Below are positions 17,848 through 25,566 of a stretch of DNA of 64,000 bases, piece by piece. Made by a program: the position numbers and the translations under genes. The notes under the pieces were generated by a model that was not told the DNA's origin, made no database searches, and was given only the letters and a program-made list of their open reading frames with translations. Every line of letters starts with the position of its first letter. Positions within the stretch are counted from its first letter, which is position 1. Location: NCBI GenBank assembly GCA_965222065.1, contig OZ244933.1, positions 1,054,001-1,118,000 on the forward strand, written 5' to 3'. Source of the DNA: GM7GCV1 sp965222065. GTDB taxonomy: Bacteria; Pseudomonadota; Gammaproteobacteria; Pseudomonadales; GM7GCV1.

Positions 17848-19176
17848 GTGAAAAAACTGTACGTTGAGACACATGGCTGCCAGATGAACGAATACGACTC
17901 CGCTCGTATGCGTGACCTCCTGGGCGAGTCTCAGGGAATGGTTGAAACCAGTTCGGCCGAGGATGCCGACGTTATTCTGTTAAACACCTGCTCCATTCGG
18001 GAAAAAGCCCAGGAAAAGGTATTTCACCAGCTTGGCCGCTGGAAAAAACTGAAAGACGCCAAACCTGGTCTGGTTATTGGCGTTGGCGGCTGTGTGGCCA
18101 GCCAGGAAGGTGAGGGAATCGCCAGGCGCGCTCCCTACGTGGATCTGATTTTTGGGCCCCAGACCCTTCACCGATTGCCGGAGATGATCCAGGAGCGCAA
18201 CAAAAAAGATGGTGTAACCGTCGTCGATATCAGCTTCCCGGAAATTGAGAAATTTGACCGATTGCCGGAACCCGAAGCCGATGGGGCGACAGCGTTTGTC
18301 TCTATCATGGAAGGCTGCTCCAAATACTGCACCTTCTGTGTGGTTCCCTATACCCGGGGCGAAGAAGTCAGTCGGCCTCTCAGCTCCGTTCTCGAAGAAA
18401 TCGCCCATTTGGCCAACCAGGGCGTTCGTGAAGTCAATCTGCTCGGCCAGAACGTGAATGCCTGGCGTGGGAGCCTGCCGGATGGCTCTGTGGCCAAATT
18501 TTCTGACCTGATTCCCCTGGTTGCCCAAATTGACGGCATTGACCGTATTCGCTACACCACCTCCCATCCAGTGGAATTCACTGACGACCTGATTGCGGTC
18601 TATGCAGACGTTCCCGAGCTGGTGAATCATTTACATTTGCCTGTGCAGAGTGGCTCCGATCGAATACTGGCCCTGATGAAACGCGGCCACATGGCCATCG
18701 AGTACAAGTCCAAAATACGTGCCCTGCGAAAAATTCGTCCAGACATCAGTATCTCCTCGGATTTTATTATTGGGTTTCCCGGTGAGTCTGACAGCGATTT
18801 TGAGGCCACCATGAAACTCATTGATGAGATCGGATTTGATACGTCCTTTAGCTTTATCTACAGCGCGCGCCCCGGAACGCCGGCGGCTGATATGCCGGAC
18901 AACACCTCCATGGACACCAAAAAGGCCAGATTGCAGCGCCTGCAATCCACAATCCAGCAAAGCGCGCGACAGATCAGCCTGGGGATGGTTGGTACCAGGC
19001 AAAATATTCTGGTCACCGGTTATTCCAGGAAAGATCCGGGGCAGTTACAGGGACGCACAGAAAACAACCGGGTCGTAAACTTTCGTACAGATGACGATCA
19101 TCTGATCGGCGATTTCGTTGAGGTTGTCATTGAAGAGGCTTTGCCAAACTCTTTGCGCGGAAAGCTGGTCGCCTGA
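17848..19176 (+). CDS. miaB: tRNA-2-methylthio-N6-dimethylallyladenosine synthase MiaB
   Basis: A 442-residue radical-SAM methylthiotransferase that modifies A37 of tRNAs reading UNN codons. It has the N-terminal UPF0004 domain with three cluster cysteines ('THGCQMN', 'NTCSIREKA', 'VGGCVAS'), the radical-SAM motif 'CSKYCTFC', and a C-terminal TRAM domain. The start is a GTG at 17848. In many gammaproteobacteria phoH follows directly; here phoH is at 53336, about 34 kb away. Confidence 0.97.
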   Translation: MKKLYVETHGCQMNEYDSARMRDLLGESQGMVETSSAEDADVILLNTCSIREKAQEKVFHQLGRWKKLKDAKPGLVIGVGGCVASQEGEGIARRAPYVDLIFGPQTLHRLPEMIQERNKKDGVTVVDISFPEIEKFDRLPEPEADGATAFVSIMEGCSKYCTFCVVPYTRGEEVSRPLSSVLEEIAHLANQGVREVNLLGQNVNAWRGSLPDGSVAKFSDLIPLVAQIDGIDRIRYTTSHPVEFTDDLIAVYADVPELVNHLHLPVQSGSDRILALMKRGHMAIEYKSKIRALRKIRPDISISSDFIIGFPGESDSDFEATMKLIDEIGFDTSFSFIYSARPGTPAADMPDNTSMDTKKARLQRLQSTIQQSARQISLGMVGTRQNILVTGYSRKDPGQLQGRTENNRVVNFRTDDDHLIGDFVEVVIEEALPNSLRGKLVA

Positions 19177-19212
19177 CTAACTGTCTTTAGGTAAAAAATG
19201 CTTCAGGCAAAA

Positions 19213-19238
19213 AAAATGGCTCCTCGCGGAGCCATTTT
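19213..19238. terminator. Bidirectional intrinsic terminator
   Basis: AAAATGGCTCC-TCGC-GGAGCCATTTT forms an 11-bp stem with A and T tails, between convergent miaB and the coiled-coil gene, serving both. Confidence 0.9.
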
Positions 19239-19271
19239 CCTAGGCGTTTTAATTCAGGACTGGCAAGCCAG

Positions 19272-19499
19272 TTATGAATGAGCCGCCTGACGTTCTTCTC
19301 GCAATTCCTTGAATAGCACGCGAACGTTTTTCAGCTTCGGCTGGGCGCGCTTCATGAAAAATTCCAGATGGTCAATTGCTGAATGCTGTTTAGTCTCTTC
19401 AGCAGACTCCAGCTTCTCATAAAGTTCGTTCAGCTCAGCTTCTACTTTAGCGATACGATTTTGCAATTTTTCGCATTTTTTTGCCTTGCGGATTTTCAC
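19272..19499 (-). CDS. Small coiled-coil protein, unknown
   Basis: A 75-residue, highly charged protein. Residues about 8-38 have heptad spacing ('KLQNRIAKVEAELNELYEKLE'), so it likely forms a coiled coil. It has a good ribosome binding site (AAGGAG) and an AT-rich upstream region, and shares the terminator at 19213. No family recognised. It may be a small nucleoid- or RNA-associated protein, but that is a guess. Confidence 0.6.
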   Translation of the reverse strand: MKIRKAKKCEKLQNRIAKVEAELNELYEKLESAEETKQHSAIDHLEFFMKRAQPKLKNVRVLFKELREERQAAHS

Positions 19500-19616
19500 A
19501 ACGAACTCCTTCCTTTACTGTTTGATTAAAACTGGTGCTAATGTATCAGAATGTATATACAGATGCAATACCATGAGAGTACTGAGTATATATTTTAGAT
19601 ATATTTCACATTTTTC

Positions 19617-20600
19617 TTAGCCAATTCGTAAAGGTGGCTCCTGCAAAGCGGCCATTTGCTCGCGCAGTTCAAGTATGTGTTGCCCCCAATAACGCTCCGT
19701 ATTGAACCATGGAAACGTCACTGGAAAGGCCGGATCATCCCAGCGCCTGGCCAACCAGGCCGCATAGTGCATCATGCGCAACGTTCTTAACGGCTCGACG
19801 AGTTGTAACTGTCGATCATCGAACTCTATGAATTGCTCATAGGCATCGATTACAATGCCCAGTTGAGCCTCCTGTTCTTCACGGCTTCCGGAGAGAAGCA
19901 TCCACAAGTCCTGCACCCCGGGTGCCATTCGCGCATCATCAAAATCAACAAAGTTTGGCTCGACCAGGCGCCAGAGTATATTGCCCGCATGACAATCCCC
20001 GTGACAGCGTATAAAGCCAATCTTTCCTGCTTCACCCATACGCTGTTCTATCAGCAACAAAATATCCCTGGACAATGACTCGTATACGCCTGTCAGTGCA
20101 TCGGGAATGAAGTGCCGGGTGAGAAAATCAGCACTCTCCACACCGTATGTCTGAAGATCAATTCGCGGGCGAAAGGAAAAATCCTTTGCCGCACCAACCA
20201 CATGCATACGTCCAAGGTACCGACCCAGCTGAGCCAGATTGTCCGGGTTATCCATGTCGGATTCACGTCCACCTCGTCGAGGAAACAGACTAAAGCGGTA
20301 CCCTTCAAACTGATGCAGGCTTTGGCTGTTAAAACAGATCGGCGGTACGACCGGCAAATCCTCATCAGCCAGATCAAAACAAAACTGATGCTCTTCAAGG
20401 ATTTGCTCATCGGTCCATCGACCGGGACGGTAAAACTTGGCAATGACCGGCTCGGCATCTTCGATACCTACCTGGTAGACACGGTTCTCATAGCTGTTCA
20501 GCGCGAGAATGCGGCCATCTGAAAGCAGGCCAAGGCTTTCCACCGAGGAAATAATCCGGTCTGGTGTTAATTCCGAATAGTCGGCTTCAGAAACATCCAT
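19617..20600 (-). CDS. srkA: Stress response kinase SrkA (YihE/RdoA)
   Basis: A 327-residue aminoglycoside-phosphotransferase-like Ser/Thr kinase. 'GRILALNSYENRVYQVG' forms the nucleotide loop, 'HGDCHAGNILW' the catalytic loop and 'VDFDDARMAPGVQDLW' the metal-binding DFG-like segment. SrkA counteracts stress-induced MazF-type death in enterics. In many genomes dsbA follows; here a gap of about 100 bases separates it from the FKBP gene upstream. Confidence 0.92.
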   Translation of the reverse strand: MDVSEADYSELTPDRIISSVESLGLLSDGRILALNSYENRVYQVGIEDAEPVIAKFYRPGRWTDEQILEEHQFCFDLADEDLPVVPPICFNSQSLHQFEGYRFSLFPRRGGRESDMDNPDNLAQLGRYLGRMHVVGAAKDFSFRPRIDLQTYGVESADFLTRHFIPDALTGVYESLSRDILLLIEQRMGEAGKIGFIRCHGDCHAGNILWRLVEPNFVDFDDARMAPGVQDLWMLLSGSREEQEAQLGIVIDAYEQFIEFDDRQLQLVEPLRTLRMMHYAAWLARRWDDPAFPVTFPWFNTERYWGQHILELREQMAALQEPPLRIG

Positions 20601-20702
20601 GGCTAAACGTATCCGGAAATTGTTTTTATGGATTGGATGGGTCTGTACATCCCGCCAGCTGTGCGGACAAACCAGCGGGAATGGACAGTTTGTACTTAAA
20701 GA

Positions 20703-21320
20703 CTAGTGAATGTCTAACAATTCAAGTTCAAAAACCAGGGCCTGATAAGGACCAATCACGCCACCCGCACCATTGGCGCCATAAGCCAGGTCGTGGGGAA
20801 TATATAGCTTCCACTTACTGCCGACCGGCATCATCTGCAGGGCTTCAGTCCAGCCGGCAATCACGCCATTAACCGGGAACTGGGCGGGCTCTCCACGTTT
20901 GTATGAACTATCAAACTCCGAGCCATCTATAAGGGTTCCGGCATAGTGAGTACTTACCGTGCTGGTAGCAGAGGGCTTTTCACCGGTTCCTTCGGAAAGG
21001 ATTTCGTACTGGAGCCCGGACTCCGTAACCTGGACCTCCGGACGCTTGGCATTTTCAGCGAGGAAGGCCTGCCCTTCTGCGGCCTGTTCACCCGCAGCAG
21101 CCTGTTTGGCAGCCTCAAGGCGCTGCTGTATTTCACCAAAGGCCGCATTGATTTCATCGACCTCTAGACGAAGTTGCGCCCCATTGAACGAATCCTCAAT
21201 CCCGGCCATGGCGGCATCCAGCGACACACCTTCAAAGACTTGTTTGAGTTGATCACCCATTTGCATACCAATTCCATAAGAGGCTCGGGCCTCAATAGAG
21301 GAAAGATCCAGATCTGACAT
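20703..21320 (-). CDS. FKBP-type peptidyl-prolyl isomerase
   Basis: A 205-residue protein from the ATG at 21320 (an upstream in-frame extension lacks a better binding site). The N-terminal helical dimerisation part ('ASYGIGMQMGDQL') is followed by an FKBP domain with 'GTGEKPSATSTVSTHYAGTL', 'FDSSYKRGEPAQFPVNGVIAGWTEAL' and 'IPHDLAYG'. There is no signal peptide, so it is the cytoplasmic FklB kind, catalysing proline isomerisation in protein folding. Confidence 0.92.
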   Translation of the reverse strand: MSDLDLSSIEARASYGIGMQMGDQLKQVFEGVSLDAAMAGIEDSFNGAQLRLEVDEINAAFGEIQQRLEAAKQAAAGEQAAEGQAFLAENAKRPEVQVTESGLQYEILSEGTGEKPSATSTVSTHYAGTLIDGSEFDSSYKRGEPAQFPVNGVIAGWTEALQMMPVGSKWKLYIPHDLAYGANGAGGVIGPYQALVFELELLDIH

Positions 21321-21499
21321 TTTTTTTACCTGTTTTGCACCTGCCATTGCCCGGCAAGCAAGAATGAATCAGGCAGCGTTTGAATATAGAGCTGCCCGGC
21401 GAGAGAGGGCATGTTGCCACATCGAGAAAATTGCTTCATCCCCGTTCGCCTATACCGCATAAATGAGAATGAAAATAGCCTTTTGAACCGCCTGTTTTT
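21321..21499. other. Intergenic region between FKBP gene and the nitrate-transporter control region
   Basis: No convincing gene. It contains the FKBP promoter (leftward) and leads into the enhancer-like element at 21500. Confidence 0.4.
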
Positions 21500-21523
21500 G
21501 GTGCGCCGCATAAAATTTGCACC
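21500..21523. promoter_or_regulatory. Candidate activator (NtrC-like) site upstream of sigma-54 promoter 1
   Basis: GGTGC-N14-GCACC, with the inner text CGCCGCATAAAA. The same element with identical 24-base span occurs at 25274-25297 before promoter 2, at nearly the same distance from the -24 box (88 versus 99 bases). TGCACC half-sites resemble NtrC sites, and sigma-54 needs an upstream activator. Confidence 0.6.
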
Positions 21524-21609
21524 AAAATTAATGCCTTATTGGCGGAGTTTTAGGCTCTCGAATCCCTTAACAGCAGCCATCTATCTGATTTAGATGGATA
21601 TTTTAGTGC

Positions 21610-21625
21610 TGGCACAAGGTTTGCA
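21610..21625 (+). promoter_or_regulatory. Sigma-54 promoter 1 (nitrate transporter unit)
   Basis: TGGCACAAGGTTTGCA matches the sigma-54 consensus TGGCAC-N5-TTGCA, with exactly 10 bases between the invariant GG and GC. It predicts transcription starting near 21636, just before the structured leader. Confidence 0.88.
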
Positions 21626-21641
21626 TTGTTATAGGACAAGG

Positions 21642-21701
21642 TGGCTTCCGGTTTTTCTACCCCCAGGCTGGATGGCCATTACTCTGAGCAAAGGTGCTCG
21701 G
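21642..21701 (+). promoter_or_regulatory. ANTAR (NasT) antitermination leader 1
   Basis: Hairpin P1 (21642-21678): UGGC/GCCA and CCGG/CUGG stems with a large loop containing UUUCUACCCCC. Hairpin P2 (21684-21701): 6-bp stem CUGAGC/GCUCGG closing the hexaloop AAAGGU, with A at position 1 and G at position 4 as ANTAR targets require. P2 uses bases that also form the 5' arm of the terminator at 21695, so the two structures exclude each other. Leader 2 shows compensating changes in both stems. Confidence 0.82.
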
Positions 21702-21750
21702 TCAGGACGCATTCTGAATATTTGCGTCCTTGACCGTGCACTTTTTTTTT
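21695..21750 (+). terminator. Leader terminator 1 (conditional)
   Basis: A long stem pairs GTGCTCGGTCAGGACGCA with TGCGTCCTTGACCGTGCAC (one mismatch, one bulge) and is followed by nine T. It lies about 150 bases before the transporter start, so it should stop transcription unless P2 forms. Confidence 0.9.
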
Positions 21751-21896
21751 GTCCATACAAATGTTGTCAACAGGAGATCGACCATTGGTTCCATCAAAGC
21801 TCATGACAAATGACCAACCGGCCTAAGGGCTGTTGGCTCCATTTTTTACAACCACGCACAGGCGCAACCAACCCTTAATCACTTCGGAGAAATACA

Positions 21897-23372
21897 TTGT
21901 CCTCCTCAATTATCAATATTTTTGATGTACGCGATCCCAGGATACGCACACTACATCTCACCTGGTTTGCGTTTTTTCTGACCTTTGTTGTCTGGTTCAG
22001 CCATGCGCCCTTGCGGCCACTGATCATGGAAACCTTCGACATGACCACAGATCAGTGGAAAGCCTTGCTTACCCTGAACCTGGCACTGACTATTCCGGCC
22101 AGGGTCATCATCGGCATGCTGGTCGATCGCTTTGGTCCAAGGCATATATTCTCGGGCCTGCTGTTTATCTGCGGATTTATATGTATTGGTTTTGCCTTTT
22201 CACAAACATACGAACAACTGGCAATCATGCGCTTGTTGCTTGGGCTTGTGGGTGCCGGCTTCGTTATCGGTATTCGCATGATCGGCGAGTGGTTTCCCGC
22301 CAGATCTGTGGGTCTGGCCCAGGGCATCTACGGTGGCTGGGGAAACTTTGGCTCCGCCGCCGCCGCGTTCACCCTGCCTACCCTCGCCGTTACGCTCTTT
22401 GGTGGTGAGAATGGCTGGCGTTATGCAGTAGGGACCACCGGCGTCATCGCATCAATTTACGGTGTGATTTATTATCTGCGCGCCAGGAACACACCTCCAG
22501 GAGCCAGCTACTTCAAGCCCAAACGCAGTGGCGGGCTTGAGGTTTCCAATAAAAAGGACTTCTACCTGTATATCCTGATGAACCTGCCTATGTATGCCGT
22601 GCTGGCAGTTTTGGTATGGAAGCTTTCTCCCACGGGGACCGCCTTAATTACTTACGGTGCCGCTTATTCCCTGTATGTCATCCTGGCCGTTCTCTATCTC
22701 TTCCAGATCAGCCAGATATACAAGGTCAACAAGGACATGCTGCAACATGGAGTCCCCGAAAATGACAAATATGAATTCAAGCAGGTCGCCGTCCTTAACT
22801 GGGCTTATTTCGTGACCTTTGGTTCCGAGCTGGCGGTCGTCTCCATGCTCCCCGGCTTTTTCCTGGATACGTTTGACGGTTTATCCCTTGCTGCCGCCGG
22901 CATGCTTGGATCTGCCTTTGCGTTCATGAACCTGGTGGCACGTCCCTCGGGCGGCTTCTTTAGCGATCGTTTCGGCCGTCGGTACTCCCTGGCATTTTTA
23001 ACCGTTGGTCTGGCCATTGGCTATCTCACTCTTTCGCAGATTACCGGGGAATGGCCGTTGCTGTTAGCTGTTCTGGCGGTGATGTGCTGTTCTTTCTTTG
23101 TCCAGGCAGGCGAAGGGGCTGTCTTTGCCATCGTTCCCCTGATCAAGCGTCGCATGACCGGGCAGATTGCCGGTATGACCGGGGCATTCGGTAATGTGGG
23201 CGCGGTCACCTATTTGACGTGCTTTACCTTTGTCGATGCTTCTACATTCTTTTTTATCATTGGCGCCTCCGCAATCGCACTGTTCGGACTATGCTTTCTG
23301 CTGAAAGACCCCGAAGGTCATATTGTGGAAACCCTGCCAGACGGGACGGTTGAGCTCATCGAAGTGTCCTGA
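21897..23372 (+). CDS. Nitrate/nitrite transporter (MFS, NarK/NasA family)
   Basis: A 491-residue 12-helix major facilitator of the nitrate/nitrite porter family, expected to import nitrate across the inner membrane for assimilation. 'GMLVDRFGPR' and 'GGWGNFGSAAAAF' are the family's loop and nitrate-signature motifs, with a second 'GMTGAFGNVGAVTY' in the C-terminal half. The start is a TTG at 21897 with GGAG 7 bases upstream. It is the first gene after the sigma-54/ANTAR leader 1 and is followed by the kinase/phosphatase gene. It is called nasA in some genera and narK in others. Confidence 0.93.
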   Translation: MSSSIINIFDVRDPRIRTLHLTWFAFFLTFVVWFSHAPLRPLIMETFDMTTDQWKALLTLNLALTIPARVIIGMLVDRFGPRHIFSGLLFICGFICIGFAFSQTYEQLAIMRLLLGLVGAGFVIGIRMIGEWFPARSVGLAQGIYGGWGNFGSAAAAFTLPTLAVTLFGGENGWRYAVGTTGVIASIYGVIYYLRARNTPPGASYFKPKRSGGLEVSNKKDFYLYILMNLPMYAVLAVLVWKLSPTGTALITYGAAYSLYVILAVLYLFQISQIYKVNKDMLQHGVPENDKYEFKQVAVLNWAYFVTFGSELAVVSMLPGFFLDTFDGLSLAAAGMLGSAFAFMNLVARPSGGFFSDRFGRRYSLAFLTVGLAIGYLTLSQITGEWPLLLAVLAVMCCSFFVQAGEGAVFAIVPLIKRRMTGQIAGMTGAFGNVGAVTYLTCFTFVDASTFFFIIGASAIALFGLCFLLKDPEGHIVETLPDGTVELIEVS

Positions 23373-23494
23373 GGCAGCAAAGGTTCGTATTCGGACCAGG
23401 CATCCTTTTCCCTAATAGCCTGGCCCGAACTGCGACACCGGTAGCAAATACACCTACAATCGGATAGACGCCAGCAGTGCCCAAAGGGGAAAAC

Positions 23495-25225
23495 GTGCAA
23501 CTGGATTATCTTCAATCACAGCTCGACATTCGGATCGGGCAAATATCCGAGGCTGGCAGGAAGCAGCACAATGAGGATGCCATTGGCATCCGGATTCCTT
23601 CCGGCTCGTTGCTTGCCAGCAAGGGGATCGTTGCGATTGTCGCCGATGGTGTCAGTGCGGCAGAGGCAGGAAAGGAGGCCAGTGAACTTTCCGTCCATTC
23701 CTTTATTTCTGACTACTTTTCCACCCATGACGCCTGGTCTGTCAAAACCTCTGGCGGCAAGGTGCTCACCGCGCTGAACCGATGGCTATATGGTCGCGGG
23801 CAAAACTATCCAAATGCCGAAAAGGGCTACATTACTACCTTTAGCGCTCTTATCCTGAAATCGTCCAGCGCCTATATTTTTCACGTGGGTGACAGTCGAA
23901 TTTATCGCCTTCGTAACGGTGATCTGGAGCAGCTAACGCGCGACCACACCACGCCTGCAGGTAATGGCCAGAGATATCTGGCACGTGCACTGGGTATCGA
24001 TCCAAGACTTGAGATTGACTACCAGGAAATGACATTAATCAAGGGGGATCGATTTCTACTCACGACAGATGGAATTCACGACTGGCTGGGGCCGGAGCAG
24101 ATAAAACAACACCTGGCATCAGAGGATGAACCCCAGACCCGTTGTAAAAACCTTCTGGATGAAGCCGTTAACGCACAAAGCAACGACAATCTCAGCGTAC
24201 AAATCATTGATGTCATTCAAACCGGGCCGTTAAATAAAAGTTCCGTGTTGCACCACATGAGTGAGCTGCCCTTTTTACCTCCTCTGCAATCGGGAATGAC
24301 GGTGGATGGCTGGAAGGTCATTCGGGAATTGCATGCCAATGCACGCAGTGAAGTCTATCTGGTGCAAAACGAGGAAACCGGCCAGCAGGCCGTATTGAAA
24401 TCCCCTTCGTCCAATTTCTCGGATGATCCGGCTTACATCGAGCGCTTTATCCTGGAGGAATGGATTGGCACACGGGTCCAGAGTCCGCACATCGTCAAGG
24501 CGATACGCAGTGAGACGCGGCGGTTTCTTTATTACCTGACTGACTACATCAACGGCCCGACCCTGGCTCAATTACTGCAAGAGCGAACCCGGCTGCCCAT
24601 TACCGATGCACGGAACATCATTCTTCAGGTGGCTTCCGGGCTGCGCGCCTTCCATCGCAAAGATACCTTGCATCAGGACATCAAACCGGAAAACATTATT
24701 TATTCACCCTCCGGCGTCAAGATTATCGATTTTGGTTCAACATACGTTGCCGGTATCGATGAAATTGAAACTGGCATATCTCATGAAAACATTCCGGGAA
24801 CGGCCGAGTATTCTGCACCCGAGTACCGTCTGGGAATGCGGGCTTCCCCGAGAAGTGACCAGTTTTCCCTGGGCGTTCTGGCTTACAAGCTGCTTACCGG
24901 CAAGCATCCTTATGGCGAAGCATTCGCAGGGGCGACCCGGCACAAGGATTTTCTAAGACTGACCTATTCTCCAGCCTATCAGCTTAACCCGCTGGTTCCT
25001 GTCTGGATGGACGGTGCGCTTATGCGCGCACTCAGCATCAATCCGGAAGATCGTTACGATGCCATCTCGGAATTTACGCACGACTTGCAAACCCCCAACC
25101 CCAAATACATCAATCGCATCGCCTTGCCCCTGGTTGATCGCAACCCCCTTGCCTTCTGGAAGACACTCAGTGGATTACTTGCCGCAGCCTGTCTCGTCTT
25201 GTTTTTCCTGCTGACGACAAAATAG
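23495..25225 (+). CDS. Bifunctional PP2C phosphatase / Ser-Thr protein kinase, membrane-anchored
   Basis: A 576-residue fusion. The PP2C domain (about 1-250) has 'HNEDA', 'VADGVS', 'VGDSRIY', 'TTDGIHDWL' and 'SNDNLSV', the metal-binding motifs. The kinase domain (about 270-540) has the ATP lysine in 'QAVLKSP', catalytic 'HQDIKPEN' (HQD rather than HRD) and 'DFGS'. One helix near the C-terminus (about 550-570) anchors it. I use the GTG at 23495 with AAGGGGA upstream; the GTG at 23477 is possible. Such fusions recur beside nitrate transporters and presumably control nitrate uptake by reversible phosphorylation; the target is not known from sequence. Confidence 0.92.
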   Translation: MQLDYLQSQLDIRIGQISEAGRKQHNEDAIGIRIPSGSLLASKGIVAIVADGVSAAEAGKEASELSVHSFISDYFSTHDAWSVKTSGGKVLTALNRWLYGRGQNYPNAEKGYITTFSALILKSSSAYIFHVGDSRIYRLRNGDLEQLTRDHTTPAGNGQRYLARALGIDPRLEIDYQEMTLIKGDRFLLTTDGIHDWLGPEQIKQHLASEDEPQTRCKNLLDEAVNAQSNDNLSVQIIDVIQTGPLNKSSVLHHMSELPFLPPLQSGMTVDGWKVIRELHANARSEVYLVQNEETGQQAVLKSPSSNFSDDPAYIERFILEEWIGTRVQSPHIVKAIRSETRRFLYYLTDYINGPTLAQLLQERTRLPITDARNIILQVASGLRAFHRKDTLHQDIKPENIIYSPSGVKIIDFGSTYVAGIDEIETGISHENIPGTAEYSAPEYRLGMRASPRSDQFSLGVLAYKLLTGKHPYGEAFAGATRHKDFLRLTYSPAYQLNPLVPVWMDGALMRALSINPEDRYDAISEFTHDLQTPNPKYINRIALPLVDRNPLAFWKTLSGLLAAACLVLFFLLTTK

Positions 25226-25273
25226 TCACAGCAGCATTTATCCGTTTTTTCCCTGAGGGTTTCGCCTGTCTTT

Positions 25274-25297
25274 GGTGCACCGCTACATAAATGCACC
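25274..25297. promoter_or_regulatory. Candidate activator (NtrC-like) site upstream of sigma-54 promoter 2
   Basis: GGTGC-N14-GCACC, the counterpart of 21500-21523, sharing the inner CCGC and ATAAA. It can also be read as TGCACC direct repeats 16 bases apart. It lies 99 bases upstream of the promoter GG. Confidence 0.6.
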
Positions 25298-25394
25298 CTT
25301 TTAACCACTCCAAACGGCCCATCCCTTTCGCCAATCGCCCTTGAAACCATAACAAAGAAACCTAACCCATTGTTTTACTTACAGATAATAAAAT

Positions 25395-25410
25395 TGGCAT
25401 AACGCTTGCT
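25395..25410 (+). promoter_or_regulatory. Sigma-54 promoter 2 (porin unit)
   Basis: TGGCATAACGCTTGCT: GG and GC separated by exactly 10 bases, with TTGCT at the -12 box. Expected start near 25421, immediately before hairpin P1 of leader 2. Confidence 0.86.
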
Positions 25411-25425
25411 TAGAATTTATTCGAG

Positions 25426-25484
25426 TGACTCCCAGTTTTCTACCCCCTTGCTGGCTCGTCATTTTCCCGAGTAAAGGTGCTCGG
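25426..25484 (+). promoter_or_regulatory. ANTAR (NasT) antitermination leader 2
   Basis: P1 (25426-25461): UGAC/GUCA and CCAG/CUGG stems around a loop with UUUCUACCCCC. P2 (25467-25484): CCGAGU/GCUCGG closing hexaloop AAAGGU (A1, G4). Compared with leader 1, UGGC/GCCA has become UGAC/GUCA, a compensating change that supports a real RNA stem. P2 again shares bases with the terminator's 5' arm. Confidence 0.82.
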
Positions 25485-25535
25485 TCAGGACACAATTAAG
25501 CTGTATGTGTTCCTGATCGTGTGCCTTTTTTTTTT
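25476..25535 (+). terminator. Leader terminator 2 (conditional)
   Basis: GGTGCTCGGTCAGGACACA pairs with TGTGTTCCTGATCGTGTGCC and is followed by ten T. The GGACGCA/TGCGTCC of leader 1 is GGACACA/TGTGTTCC here: covariation in the terminator stem too. It ends 31 bases before the porin start. Confidence 0.9.
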
Positions 25536-25566
25536 GCCTTTAAAAAACATGCAGACAGGAGTATTC

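Noticed and set aside
21761..21826. A 21-codon frame after leader terminator 1
   Set aside because: No binding site at its ATG; the AGGAG inside it is not placed for a useful start. Probably chance.
25477..25566. N-terminal extension of the porin reading 'MLGQDTIKLYVFLIVCLFFLPLK'
   Set aside because: It is read through the leader terminator stem and T-run; the ATG at 25567 has a proper binding site and signal peptide.
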